Shown: positions 46,151-58,195 of the stretch, one piece after another
How positions within the stretch are numbered: position 1 is the first letter of the stretch
Layout of the letters: each line of letters begins with the position of its first letter
Assembly: GCF_003286085.1 (NCBI RefSeq)
Contig: NW_020825313.1
Span: 2,542,001 to 2,606,000 of the forward strand
Length of the DNA stretch: 64,000 nt
Reading direction: 5' to 3'
Source: Drosophila persimilis
Lineage: Eukaryota > Arthropoda > Insecta > Diptera > Drosophilidae
Position numbers and translations under genes: made by a program
The notes under the pieces: generated by a model
What the model saw: only the letters and a program-made list of their open reading frames with translations
Told to the model about the DNA's origin: nothing
Database searches by the model: none

Positions 46151-47256
46151 ACGAGGGGGAACGTTGTGAGTTGCTGCGGACACCGCAACTCTACAGTTAT
46201 ACCCGATACTAAGTCAGTATGGCTCTCCTCCGGCAGACGCCGCTAATATTAAACGACACGACAAAGAATGCGTGCGAGAGAGACAGAAAATCAGTCTGAG
46301 CGTGACGTCGGGCGCTGCGTAGCCAATGCAAATTGATTTGTTCCTTTTTGCTACAAAAATTATCTGATCTGATTCAGATTCAGCAATCTGATAGATATGG
46401 TCATTATCTATGATTCTGCGTTTTTAGTTTTCTCGAATGTGCAATATTGTGGATGCAACAGATTTTCGTCCTTTGTGGGGGCGGAAGGGGGTGGGGCGAA
46501 ATTCTGAGATAAACGTTTTATAGTGAGATCTAACAGAAGTGCGGATACCAAATTTGGTTACTCTAGCCTTAATAGTCTCTGAGATTTGTGGTTGCCCCAG
46601 ATTTTCGTCCTTTGCGGGGGCGGAAGGGGGTGCGGCGAAATTTTGACACAAAACGGTCAAGGTCCGATATCACAGAAGTGTGGATACCAAATATGGTTGC
46701 TCTAGCTCTTATGCGTTCTGAGATCCTTGAACTCATATTTTGCAATTGGCAAAACCGACCATGAAACCTGTGTGTTAGAGTGAGACAGAGCGAGAAAGAG
46801 TGAAATTGTTTTCGTGATTCTGGCTATAATAATTATACGATCTGGTTCAGATTTTGCACTCTGTAAGATATAGTCATCTTCTACGACTCTGCTTTTTTAG
46901 TTTTCTCGTATCGTCGAAATTGTGGATGCCACACATTTTCGTCTTTTGTGGGGGCGGAAGTGGGCGGGGCAAAGTTTTGAAATATTTTTGGAGCAGTGAC
47001 ATATCACAGAAGTCTGGATCCAAAACATCGTTGCTCTAGCTCTTATAGTATTTGAGCATTCGGCGCTGAAGGGGACGGACAGACGGACAGACGGACGGAC
47101 GGACAGACAGACATGGCTCAATCGACTCGGCTATTGATGCTGATCAAGAATATATATAGTTTATGGGGTCGGAAACGATTCCTTCTGGACGTTACACACA
47201 TACACTTTTACCACAAATCTAATATACCCCAATACTCATTTTGAGTATCGGGTATA
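46151..47256 (-). mobile_element. DINE-1, full length, unit 2
   Basis: 1,106 bp, at the same element A site and nearly identical to 25441-26546 and 31045-32150, so it was inherited through duplication and not inserted again. Confidence 0.93.
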
Positions 47257-48838
47257 AAAATCACTCAATTAAATAAAAACCGCATACAGTATGAAGTAGA
47301 TACCCGCTATAAAGTCTAAGGTAACAAACCCTTTCAAAAGGACGGGCTAAATTAGACAGGTAGACGAGAAACATTATGAAGAAAATAATAGGGGTAGGAA
47401 AAGAACTCATTATAAATCAAAGTTCAAGAAAAAGAAGAAATCTAATACAAGCAAATATAATAATTCCAGAGAAACTGAGGAAGCTAATGGAATCAGCGAA
47501 CTTCAACACAGTTAAAATCCTCATCTTCCTCATAATAACCATCGTAATGGCACAGGGCCAAAACATAGAAATAAATCCTATAAAATCCCAAAACGGATAT
47601 ATGATATTCGAAACTGGATCGATTAACATACCTATCAATTATGAATACCATTACAAACTGTTAATGTAACTAAAACTGAAGAACTATGCCAAAATTTGTT
47701 ATTGCAAGCCACTAAATTCCAGGACATAATCCAAATATAATATCTAGTAGACAAATTGCAAAGAGAAATGAACGAGCTAAAAATAACCAAAAGAAATAAA
47801 ATTTGCCTAATCAATATAGTAGGAACAGCCTACAAATATCTCTGTGGGACACTAGATCAGGAAGATAAAGTCGATTTGGAATAAAAAATAGAAAATTTAG
47901 CCAGCCACAGCATTCAAATGAATGAACTAAATTTAGTAATAGATGCAGTAAATAGCGGATTAAACGTCAGAAACAAACTAAATGAAGAAAAAGACAGGAA
48001 TCAACAAATAGAAATTTTGATATTCAATCTACAACGTTTCTCAGAATATATCGAAGATATAGAACTAGGTATGAAAATTATCCAGGCTCGGTATATTTAA
48101 TTCAAAATTATTAAAACAGGACTACCTGGAACAAATAAATTCTGAGAAAATACTAAATATAAAAACCTCCACATGGCTAAAAACCGATACTAACGAAATT
48201 TTAATAATTTCCAACATTCCCAAAGACACTACAAAAGTACCAATCTATAAAATCGTTCCGGATCCCGACGAATTAAATAACATGTTAACAGATATGACAT
48301 ACGACAAGTACTACATACAAAATGAAGAAGTATTTGTTAAAGAAACTAAACTGAAAACCAATGACAATTGTATAAAAAGAATTTTAATGCAAACTCCCAC
48401 TAAATGTCCATATTCAAAAACTTTTTAAAACTTTCAAATAAACTTTATAGAATTATAGAACTATAGAACCACTATACTAATCACATGGAATCTTCCAAAA
48501 ACAACGCTAAACCAGAATTGTGTAAACCAAGAAATCATAGCGGAAGGAAATACCACTATAAAAATCTACAACTGTTCAATTCAATCAAATGAATTTACAA
48601 TATCAAATACAATGTTAGATTTTGCCCAGAACGTTTATGTCAACAACAACATAACTAAAATAAAACCACTGTCGTATGTCCAAACTAATGAAATAATTAT
48701 GCAATACACCAAATATAGTAACCTATTACAAATATGTCTACTAATTTCATTTGTCATAATTATATTATTACTACTAAGTTATGTAGCTATTAAATTTAAG
48801 AAAACCAACCTCAGCCACCGCACTTGACACCCTGTCAC
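47257..48838 (+). pseudogene. element A env, unit 2, without LINE insertion
   Basis: The most continuous env here: signal-like start (about 47480-47560), the post-cleavage region near 47785, and the C-terminal anchor in 48612-48827. It includes an ATATGATATT stretch near 47598 missing from the LINE-interrupted copies. Stops include TAA at about 47880 (CAA in unit 1). It shows the LINE target site empty at 47650. Confidence 0.88.
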
Positions 48839-48888
48839 TATACCCGAGGGTAATCGCCTAGGAACAGGCTAATAACAAACGTTGGGGG

Positions 48889-49158
48889 AGTGACATATCC
48901 ATAATTCTCCACATCCCATACTCATCCCATACCCCATCCACACAAGTAACAGTACACCACTGAAGAATCATTAACTGATTCTTCCCACACTCCAGCTAGA
49001 GTCCACTTATCTAAACAATGGACCCTATTGATTCATTAACGCCAGAATCACGCCACCCTCAAGAAATCGATCCGTTAGAATCATGCCACTCATGAGGACC
49101 CATCAGAGCTAGTCATAAAACCAAGGAGTATCACATTCCTAGCTCACTAATGTAATGC
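48889..49158 (+). repeat. element A LTR, unit 2, left part (first copy)
   Basis: AGTGACATATCC start after GTTGGGGG; cut at TAATGTAATGC by the LOA-like LINE. Confidence 0.9.
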
Positions 49159-49195
49159 TCAGGGCTCAGGGACTTGGCAGCCCCCTGTTCTAAGT

Positions 49196-50251
49196 ATGCC
49201 TTATCCGGGCAACGTGGATCTCTGCCCGGACGGACCGTACCCCTTCTCTGCAGCTCGTGGGAAAAGAATGGAAGAATTTAAAAACAAAAAAAATGAGTCT
49301 GGCACTCCCCAAATGCCAACAGGGAGCAATCCCAAACAGGGGAAGGCAGCGGCCCAAAGGCCTGGCCCGACCCGCAAATCAGCAGGGAAAACCTGCGCGG
49401 CGGAAGATGCTAGGGAGAGCCCAAAGGGGTCCCATCCCGGTGTCGGTGTGGGTGGTGAATTGGCTCCCAAAACCGATACCTTGGCAGAGTGGCTATGCAA
49501 TCCAGCGGCTGCTCTGCCTGCTGGTAAAGTGGCGGGTGATGAGTCACCATCTACTAGTGTCCAAGCCAAATCCTTTACATATGCCGATAGAAGGAGTGCT
49601 GGCAATATACTCCGTCGGCAGAACGCAAGCCAGATGTCCAGCCCGACGGACAAATGGATAAAGAAGGTTGAGTGGGCCTCGAAGGTGCTGCCGAACTTTG
49701 GCAAGGAAGCACCGAAGAAGGAAGCCCCTCAGCAAAAAAGGCAGCGCTCGCAGGAGACTCCGGGGCCGACACCGAAGCGCTCCAGAGTGCTGCCTAACAC
49801 ATCGTTCGCGCAGATTGCCAGAGAAAGGACGCTGATTGGCGTCCTGGACAAAGGCAGCACGGACTCCCGGATACCTAGAAACCAGTGGAAGTGGGTGGAA
49901 GCGGCACTGGCCGACCGCTGCTTCGAGCTGCTGGAAAAGCAGCCAGCCAAAGGCGAGCTCAATTTTGGGTTCAGTTCTGTGACCGTAAAGGTCTACAAGT
50001 CGGATGCGGCGGCCGAGGCACGTCCTGTCGACAAGCCAGTCGAGCAGGACGCTGCCTCGGAGATCGAAGCACCCGACGATAACACAGAGATAGACCCAGA
50101 GGGCTACTCCACCGATGGCACGCTGAGATGCGACTTCGAGGCGATGTGTTGCCACGAGGAAGTCGAGGACGATCCGGATGCCGACATTACAGTGGTGGAG
50201 AACACTAAGGATGTCCCTGAGGCTCCTTCAGATCAATCTCCACCACTGTAA
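49196..50251 (+). pseudogene. LOA-like ORF1, copy 1a, internally deleted
   Basis: ATG at 49196. Pro/Gly/Lys-rich start, a segment with DKWIKKVEWASKVLPNFGKE and nuclear-type basic stretch QQKRQRS, then KRSRVLPNTSFAQIARERTL and NQWKWVEAALADRCFELLEK. Compared with copy 1b, 370 bp after KQP are missing. The deletion leaves the frame open into the acidic C-terminus (EVEDDPDADITVVENTKD). An ORF1 nucleic-acid-binding role is inferred from position. Confidence 0.8.
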
Positions 50252-51098
50252 AGCAGCATCCGCTGCTCTTATACTCCGCCTCGAAGAGAGCGGAGCAGAC
50301 GTAGCCCTGATCCAAGAACCTTGGATAGTGGGAGACAAGGTTTGTGGACTAGAGTCGAAGGAGTACAAGATAATTGTAGCTCAACATGAAGGTAAAACCC
50401 GCACCTGCATTCTCGCCAGAAAGCACCTTAATATCTTCCTGCTCCATAATTATAGCGATAGCGACAACACGGCGGCAAGCCTAGAGCTGAAAGGGACACA
50501 TCTAAGGCTGATGTCGTCCTACATGGCCCATGAGGGAAACGATCCTCCCAACGACCTTGTTCGCAAACTAGCCAGCGACAGCGAGAGGTCGGACATAGAC
50601 CTATTAATAGGTTCCGATGCTAACGCTCACCACACTCAATGGGGGAGCTCGAACACAAATGTAAGGGGTGAGTCACTTTTCAGCTTCATCCTTAACTCAA
50701 ATCTATTTATTTGTAATCGGGGCAACGATCCCACTTTTATAATTAAAAATCGACAGGAGGTTATTGACATCACCTTAGTGTCTCCCAACATAGTCAAGAG
50801 TTGGCAAGTCCTTGATGACCACTCTTTCTCTGACCACAGATACATCGAGACCACACTATCCCTCGAGTGTCCGAAACCTAAGGACTATATTAATCCCAGG
50901 AAAGCCAACTGGGAAAAATATAGCTCAGCCCTGGAGGATTTACTCCCCTCCAAAGCACCATCATGCCCTGACACAAAAGACGACCTAGATCGCCTAGTGA
51001 ACAGGTTCACAGAGGCATGCAACAAAGCCTTCGCGGCAGCATGCCCCTCTAGCAAACCTAGGGGGAAAAGGAAACCCCCTGGAGGTCAAAACAAATAG
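50178..51098 (+). pseudogene. LOA-like ORF2 endonuclease, copy 1a
   Basis: Overlaps the end of ORF1 in another frame. Motifs: LRLLQINLHHCKAASAAL, VALIQEPWIVGDKV (catalytic Glu), LLIGSDANAHHTQWGS (D and N), ITLVSPNIVKSWQ and SFSDHRYIETTLS (SDH). All active-site positions are present. The frame stops at 51096 (GGQNK) because of a shift in a C run; the following frame continues with RT. It nicks target DNA. Confidence 0.88.
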
Positions 51099-52380
51099 AC
51101 ATCCTACGTAAAAGCTGCAGGACCCTCTTCAACAGGGCCAAAAGCGCGAACGAGGAGAGCAACTGGGCAGACTACAAAATCAGTCTGTCACTATATAAAA
51201 AGGAAACAAGAAAAGCAAAAAGGGCCTCTTGGCAAAAATTTTGCTCGGAAATTGAGGAAACGTCAGAGGCCGCAAGGCTCCGCAAGATTCTCTCAAAAAC
51301 TAACCCCTCGGTAGGGTATCTTAAAAGGAATGACGGCACGTGGACTAACTCCAGTGAGGAGTCCCTGCACATTCTACTAGACACACATTTTCCAGGGTGC
51401 ACAACCATCGAGACGGCACATCTTCCAGGAGAGGGACCGGTAACCTCGATGGATCACATCCCCACAAAACGTAACATAAGCTGGGCAATAAACAGCTTCA
51501 ACCCGTTCAAATCGCCAGGCCCAGACCAGGTAATCCCGGCCCAACTTCAGAAGGCCGGGGATACGGCCATCAACTGGCTACAAGGTATCTTCAGGAAGAT
51601 ACTGGCTGTGGGTACAATCTCGCGAACATGGCTTAAGGCAAAGATAGTCTTCATTCCCAAAGCTGGGAAAGCCTCGCACTCAGCTGCAAAAGACTTTAGA
51701 CCAATCAGCCTATCGTCCTTCCTCCTCAAAATCGTTGAGAGACTCGTCGGGCTGCAACTGAGGACAACTATACACCCTCAGCTGCTGTCAGGCGCACAGC
51801 GTGCCTACCGGAAAGGAAAATCCACGGAAACGGCTCTTCATGAAGTGATCTCAGCGGTAGAGAAATCTCTGCATCACAAAGAGTACTCACTCATAGCCTT
51901 TCTCGATATTGAGGGAGCTTTCAACAACGTTGTACCGGGTGCCATTACAGAAGCCCTGACTGACCTGGGGGTGGACCGTCACTTGGTGATGCTCATTGAT
52001 CAATTGCTCACATGCAGGACGGTGACATCATCGATGGGATCGTCCGCCCAGTCAAGGTATGTCAACAGAGGCACCCCGCAAGGTGGTGTCCTGTCTCCTC
52101 TTCTGTGGAACATAGCAGTCAACAAGATTCTATGTGACCTAGAGGGGGGGGGGGCTGCAAAGTCGTGGCCTATGCGGACGACGTTGCGATTATCTTCTCG
52201 GGGAAATACCCCCAAGCACTGTGCGACTTAATGTCCACAAAGCTAGCGCAACTGTCGGATTGGACAGAATCGCGCGGTCTGGGAGTAAATCCCTCAAAAA
52301 CGGAACTCGTACTATTCACAAATAAATACAAGGTCCCGCCCCTCAACCCTCCAATACTACAAGGATGCAGGCTCTCCTTT
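51099..52380 (+). pseudogene. LOA-like ORF2 reverse transcriptase, copy 1a
   Basis: NSFNPFKSPGPDQVIPAQLQ, WLKAKIVFIPKAGKAS, FRPISLSSFLLKIVERLVG, IAFLDIEGAFNNVVPG (first Asp) and RGTPQGGVLSPLLWNIAVNK. An 11-G run at 52144-52154 shifts the frame, and AYADDVAIIFSGKYPQ follows. The copy ends at 52380. Confidence 0.9.
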
Positions 52381-53207
52381 ATTTGTTAAAGAAACTAAAC
52401 TGAAAACCAATGACAATTGTATAAAAAGAATTTTAATGCAAACTCCCACTAAATGTCCATATTCAAAAACTTTTTAAAACTTTCAAATAAACTTTATAGA
52501 ATTATAGAACTATAGAACCACTATACTAATCACATGGAATCTTCCAAAAACAACGCTAAACCAGAATTGTGTAAACCAAGAAATCATAGCGGAAGGAAAT
52601 ACCACTATAAAAATCTACAACTGTTCAATTCAATCAAATGAATTTACAATATCAAATACAATGTTAGATTTTGCCCAGAACGTTTATGTCAACAACAACA
52701 TAACTAAAATAAAACCACTGTCGTATGTCCAAACTAATGAAATAATTATGCAATACACCAAATATAGTAACCTATTACAAATATGTCTACTAATTTCATT
52801 TGTCATAATTATATTATTACTACTAAGTTATGTAGCTATTAAATTTAAGAAAACCAACCTCAGCCACCGCACTTGACACCCTGTCACTATACCCGAGGGT
52901 AATCGCCTAGGAACAGGCTAATAACAAACGTTGGGGGAGTGACATATCCATAATTCTCCACATCCCATACTCATCCCATACCCCATCCACACAAGTAACA
53001 GTACACCACTGAAGAATCATTAACTGATTCTTCCCACACTCCAGCTAGAGTCCACTTATCTAAACAATGGACCCTATTGATTCATTAACGCCAGAATCAC
53101 GCCACCCTCAAGAAATCGATCCGTTAGAATCATGCCACTCATGAGGACCCATCAGAGCTAGTCATAAAACCAAGGAGTATCACATTCCTAGCTCACTAAT
53201 GTAATGC
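52381..53207 (+). pseudogene. element A env tail and LTR start, duplicated
   Basis: Copy of 48332-49158: membrane-anchor end of env (52661-52876) and LTR 52938-53207. No difference from the first copy was noticed by eye. Confidence 0.92.
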
Positions 53208-53244
53208 TCAGGGCTCAGGGACTTGGCAGCCCCCTGTTCTAAGT

Positions 53245-54670
53245 ATGCCTTATCCGGGCAACGTGGATCTCTGCCCGGACGGACCGTACCCCTTCTCTGC
53301 AGCTCGTGGGAAAAGAATGGAAGAATTTAAAAACAAAAAAAATGAGTCTGGCACTCCCCAAATGCCAACAGGGAGCAATCCCAAACAGGGGAAGGCAGCG
53401 GCCCAAAGGCCTGGCCCGACCCGCAAATCAGCAGGGAAAACCTGCGCGGCGGAAGATGCTAGGGAGAGCCCAAAGGGGTCCCATCCCGGTGTCGGTGTGG
53501 GTGGTGAATTGGCTCCCAAAACCGATACCTTGGCAGAGTGGCTATGCAATCCAGCGGCTGCTCTGCCTGCTGGTAAAGTGGCGGGTGATGAGTCACCATC
53601 TACTAGTGTCCAAGCCAAATCCTTTACATATGCCGATAGAAGGAGTGCTGGCAATATACTCCGTCGGCAGAACGCAAGCCAGATGTCCAGCCCGACGGAC
53701 AAATGGATAAAGAAGGTTGAGTGGGCCTCGAAGGTGCTGCCGAACTTTGGCAAGGAAGCACCGAAGAAGGAAGCCCCTCAGCAAAAAAGGCAGCGCTCGC
53801 AGGAGACTCCGGGGCCGACACCGAAGCGCTCCAGAGTGCTGCCTAACACATCGTTCGCGCAGATTGCCAGAGAAAGGACGCTGATTGGCGTCCTGGACAA
53901 AGGCAGCACGGACTCCCGGATACCTAGAAACCAGTGGAAGTGGGTGGAAGCGGCACTGGCCGACCGCTGCTTCGAGCTGCTGGAAAAGCAGCCTGGACCC
54001 CCCCCCCCCCCCCCACCCCGTCTGCAAAGACATGGGCTGGTACCAGGGCTGCATAAAAATCGTAGCCTGTGAAGATGAGCGCTCCGTACAGCTGTACAAA
54101 GCAGCGGTAGCGCAAGTCGGGGAAGTCTACCCAGGGGCGAAGCTCGTCGCTGTAGACTGGAGCGAAGTGCCCAGTAGACCAAGGGCGAGAGTCTGGGTGC
54201 CCGCCTCCATGAAGGAGCCGGAGCGCATCCTAAAAATGCTGCAAAGATGCAACCCCCACCTCCCAACAGCGGATTGGAAGGTGGTTAAAGTTGAGACGAC
54301 ACAGGGCCCCACAAACCAGGCGGTGGTCGTCCTCTACAAAGAGTCGCTGGCCCCGATTGAGGCTGCCAAAGGCGAGCTCAATTTTGGGTTCAGTTCTGTG
54401 ACCGTAAAGGTCTACAAGTCGGATGCGGCGGCCGAGGCACGTCCTGTCGACAAGCCAGTCGAGCAGGACGCTGCCTCGGAGATCGAAGCACCCGACGATA
54501 ACACAGAGATAGACCCAGAGGGCTACTCCACCGATGGCACGCTGAGATGCGACTTCGAGGCGATGTGTTGCCACGAGGAAGTCGAGGACGATCCGGATGC
54601 CGACATTACAGTGGTGGAGAACACTAAGGATGTCCCTGAGGCTCCTTCAGATCAATCTCCACCACTGTAA
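53245..54670 (+). pseudogene. LOA-like ORF1, copy 1b
   Basis: First frame 53245-54072 is as in copy 1a up to LLEKQP. A 17-C run (53998-54014) then throws the frame. The other frame (to 54670) has GWYQGCIKIVACEDERSVQL, AKLVAVDWSEVPSRPRARVW and RCNPHLPTADWKVVKVETTQ. This looks like the DUF4780-type domain I associate with LOA-group ORF1, but a profile search is needed. The acidic C-terminus ends SDQSPPL. Confidence 0.8.
53998..54014 (+). repeat. C17 homopolymer
   Basis: Seventeen C in a row, then ACCCC, inside ORF1 of copy 1b. Absent from copy 1a because of the 370-bp deletion starting next to it. Confidence 0.9.
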
Positions 54671-55517
54671 AGCAGCATCCGCTGCTCTTATACTCCGCCT
54701 CGAAGAGAGCGGAGCAGACGTAGCCCTGATCCAAGAACCTTGGATAGTGGGAGACAAGGTTTGTGGACTAGAGTCGAAGGAGTACAAGATAATTGTAGCT
54801 CAACATGAAGGTAAAACCCGCACCTGCATTCTCGCCAGAAAGCACCTTAATATCTTCCTGCTCCATAATTATAGCGATAGCGACAACACGGCGGCAAGCC
54901 TAGAGCTGAAAGGGACACATCTAAGGCTGATGTCGTCCTACATGGCCCATGAGGGAAACGATCCTCCCAACGACCTTGTTCGCAAACTAGCCAGCGACAG
55001 CGAGAGGTCGGACATAGACCTATTAATAGGTTCCGATGCTAACGCTCACCACACTCAATGGGGGAGCTCGAACACAAATGTAAGGGGTGAGTCACTTTTC
55101 AGCTTCATCCTTAACTCAAATCTATTTATTTGTAATCGGGGCAACGATCCCACTTTTATAATTAAAAATCGACAGGAGGTTATTGACATCACCTTAGTGT
55201 CTCCCAACATAGTCAAGAGTTGGCAAGTCCTTGATGACCACTCTTTCTCTGACCACAGATACATCGAGACCACACTATCCCTCGAGTGTCCGAAACCTAA
55301 GGACTATATTAATCCCAGGAAAGCCAACTGGGAAAAATATAGCTCAGCCCTGGAGGATTTACTCCCCTCCAAAGCACCATCATGCCCTGACACAAAAGAC
55401 GACCTAGATCGCCTAGTGAACAGGTTCACAGAGGCATGCAACAAAGCCTTCGCGGCAGCATGCCCCTCTAGCAAACCTAGGGGGAAAAGGAAACCCCCTG
55501 GAGGTCAAAACAAATAG
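54597..55517 (+). pseudogene. LOA-like ORF2 endonuclease, copy 1b
   Basis: Same protein as 50178-51098 with the same stop after GGQNK. ORF2 begins upstream of the ORF1 stop, giving a 74-bp overlap in a different frame. Confidence 0.88.
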
Positions 55518-56575
55518 ACATCCTACGTAAAAGCTGCAGGACCCTCTTCAACAGGGCCAAAAGCGCGAACGAGGAGAGCAACTGGGCAGACTACAAAATC
55601 AGTCTGTCACTATATAAAAAGGAAACAAGAAAAGCAAAAAGGGCCTCTTGGCAAAAATTTTGCTCGGAAATTGAGGAAACGTCAGAGGCCGCAAGGCTCC
55701 GCAAGATTCTCTCAAAAACTAACCCCTCGGTAGGGTATCTTAAAAGGAATGACGGCACGTGGACTAACTCCAGTGAGGAGTCCCTGCACATTCTACTAGA
55801 CACACATTTTCCAGGGTGCACAACCATCGAGACGGCACATCTTCCAGGAGAGGGACCGGTAACCTCGATGGATCACATCCCCACAAAACGTAACATAAGC
55901 TGGGCAATAAACAGCTTCAACCCGTTCAAATCGCCAGGCCCAGACCAGGTAATCCCGGCCCAACTTCAGAAGGCCGGGGATACGGCCATCAACTGGCTAC
56001 AAGGTATCTTCAGGAAGATACTGGCTGTGGGTACAATCTCGCGAACATGGCTTAAGGCAAAGATAGTCTTCATTCCCAAAGCTGGGAAAGCCTCGCACTC
56101 AGCTGCAAAAGACTTTAGACCATTCAGCCTATCGTCCTTCCTCCTCAAAATCGTTGAGAGACTCGTCGGGCTGCAACTGAGGACAACTATACACCCTCAG
56201 CTGCTGTCAGGCGCACAGCGTGCCTACCGGAAAGGAAAATCCACGGAAACGGCTCTTCATGAAGTGATCTCAGCGGTAGAGAAATCTCTGCATCACAAAG
56301 AGTACTCACTCATAGCCTTTCTCGATATTGAGGGAGCTTTCAACAACGTTGTACCGGGTGCCATTACAGAAGCCCTGACTGACCTGGGGGTGGACCGTCA
56401 CTTGGTGATGCTCATTGATCAATTGCTCACATGCAGGACGGTGACATCATCGATGGGATCGTCCGCCCAGTCAAGGTATGTCAACAGAGGCACCCCGCAA
56501 GGTGGTGTCCTGTCTCCTCTTCTGTGGAACATAGCAGTCAACAAGATTCTATGTGACCTAGAGGGGGGGGGGGGG
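55518..56575 (+). pseudogene. LOA-like ORF2 reverse transcriptase N-terminal part, copy 1b
   Basis: As copy 1a with one Ile to Phe change (FRPFSLSS) near 56122. Ends at a G13 run (56563-56575) immediately before YADD. Confidence 0.9.
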
Positions 56576-58195
56576 CTGCAAAGTCGTGGCCTATGCGGAC
56601 GACGTTGCGATTATCTTCTCGGGGAAATACCCCCAAGCACTGTGCGACTTAATGTCCACAAAGCTAGCGCAACTGTCGGATTGGACAGAATCGCGCGGTC
56701 TGGGAGTAAATCCCTCAAAAACGGAACTCGTACTATTCACAAATAAATACAAGGTCCCGCCCCTCAACCCTCCAATACTACAAGGATGCAGGCTCTCCTT
56801 TAGCGACAGTGCCAGTTACTTAGGGTTGGTAATTGCCAAGAAGCTTAACTGGAACCTGAATGTCAAAGACAGAGTGAAGAAGGCAATGACTGCACTCTAC
56901 ACATGCAAAAAAAGCTATTGGGCTAAGATGGGGTATGATCCCAAGCATAGTCCAATGGATATATCAAGCTATAGTTAGACCAATACTACTCTACGGAGTT
57001 ACGGTGTGGTGGCCGACCCTATCAAAAAGGCCGATCACCAAGCAACTGGGCAAAGTCCAGCGGACTGCCGCCATATGCATCAGCGGAGCTGTTCGCACCA
57101 CCCCAAATGATGCGCTAAATGCCATCCTATGCCTACAGAGCCTTGACCTCGCAGGAAAGGAACGGGCAGAAGCAGCAGCAATACGTCTAAGAGACTCAGA
57201 TCAATGGGTGACACAGTGCATAGGTCACTCAGCCATATTAAATAATAGCAATACCGTCCCCTCGAAAACAGACTACCAAGTTCCAAGAGAGTACACAGAC
57301 ACTCCCTTCGACACAATCATCCCTCACAGAGACGAATGGCTCGAGGGACTCCCAGGCCCAGATGGGGCCATAAACATCTTCACAGATGGATCAAAGTTGG
57401 ACGACAGAGTCGGAGGGGGAATCTACTCTGAACAGCTAAACATAAGGCATTCCTTCAGACTCCCAGATCATTGCAGTGTCTTTCAAGTGGAAGTCATAGC
57501 AATCAGGGAGGCTCTAGACTGCCTACAAGCGGCTGCCGTCACGGCAACCAAGCTAAACATTTATAGCGACAGCCAGGCTGCGATCAAATCGCTAAGCGCG
57601 ATTTCCGCGAACTCGGCCACCGTGGCAGACTGCCGCTCAGCAATTTGCTATTAGCCTGATTTGGGTCCCGGGCCACCGGGACATCGAGGGCAACTGTATA
57701 GCGGACGAGCTGGCCAGATCTGGCACTACGATCCCCCTTCTCCAAGACAAGGAGGATATCTGTATGCCAATGGCCACCTGTAAGCTCATCATAAGGGAGC
57801 AATACAAGCGACTAAAAAACGATATGTGGCAAACAGTGCCACGATGTCGCACAACTCGGCAAACATGGCCGGCCATGGACATGAAGCGCACCTCCGAGCT
57901 CCTCAAGTTAAGCAGGAAAAGGTGCAGCGTAGTCACACGTTCCCTCACGGGACACTGGCTAATAGGCACCCACGCTAACAGGCTGGGGGCCCCACATAAC
58001 GATTTTTGTCGCAGCTGTAGAGACGAGGAAGAGGAGGAGACAGTGGAACATCTGTTCTGCTCCTGCCCGGCTCTCAGCAGAAGAAGGCTACAGCACCTGG
58101 GCTCAGCCTTTCTACACGACATCTCAGAGATGTCCAAACTATGTCCCAGAAGGATAGCGAACTTTGTGAGAGCATCTGGATGGGATAATTGCTGA
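56576..58195 (+). pseudogene. LOA-like ORF2 YADD, RNase H and C-terminal zinc region, copy 1b
   Basis: AYADDVAIIFSGKYPQ at about 56589-56635, then VNPSKTELVLF. An extra A near 56910 shifts the frame. 56935-57654 has RPILLYGVTVWWPTLSK and the RNase H (INIFTDGSKLDDRVGGGIYS, IYSDSQAAIKSLSAI). A 20-bp deletion after GACTGCCG (near 57632) breaks it. The end (57764-58195) has CRSCRDEEEEETVEHLFCSC, a Cys/His zinc-like motif. LOA2 at 61160-62785 shows the unbroken form. Confidence 0.88.

Larger units (their letters stand above)
48332..52380 (+). repeat. tandem duplication unit (4,049 bp), copy 1
   Basis: Env tail, LTR start and LOA-like LINE up to mid reverse transcriptase. The same sequence starts again at 52381 from the env position 48332. 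Coordinates of matching features differ by exactly 4,049 until a 370-bp indel inside ORF1. Confidence 0.93.
49159..52380 (+). mobile_element. LOA/I-like LINE, copy 1a, 3' part lost at duplication junction
   Basis: Short 5' region (about 37 bp), ORF1, then ORF2 with endonuclease and reverse transcriptase up to just after YADD. It is joined to env at 52381. The endonuclease LLQINLHHCKAASAAL with QEPW and the RNase H present in sister copies place it in the I/R1/LOA group. LOA (Trim, Bilbo, baggins) is my best guess. Confidence 0.88.

Noticed and set aside
49201-50155. Long minus-strand and alternate plus frames over LOA-like ORF1
   Set aside because: Mirror frames of a GC-rich coding region, repeated exactly in the tandem copy; no independent evidence of coding.
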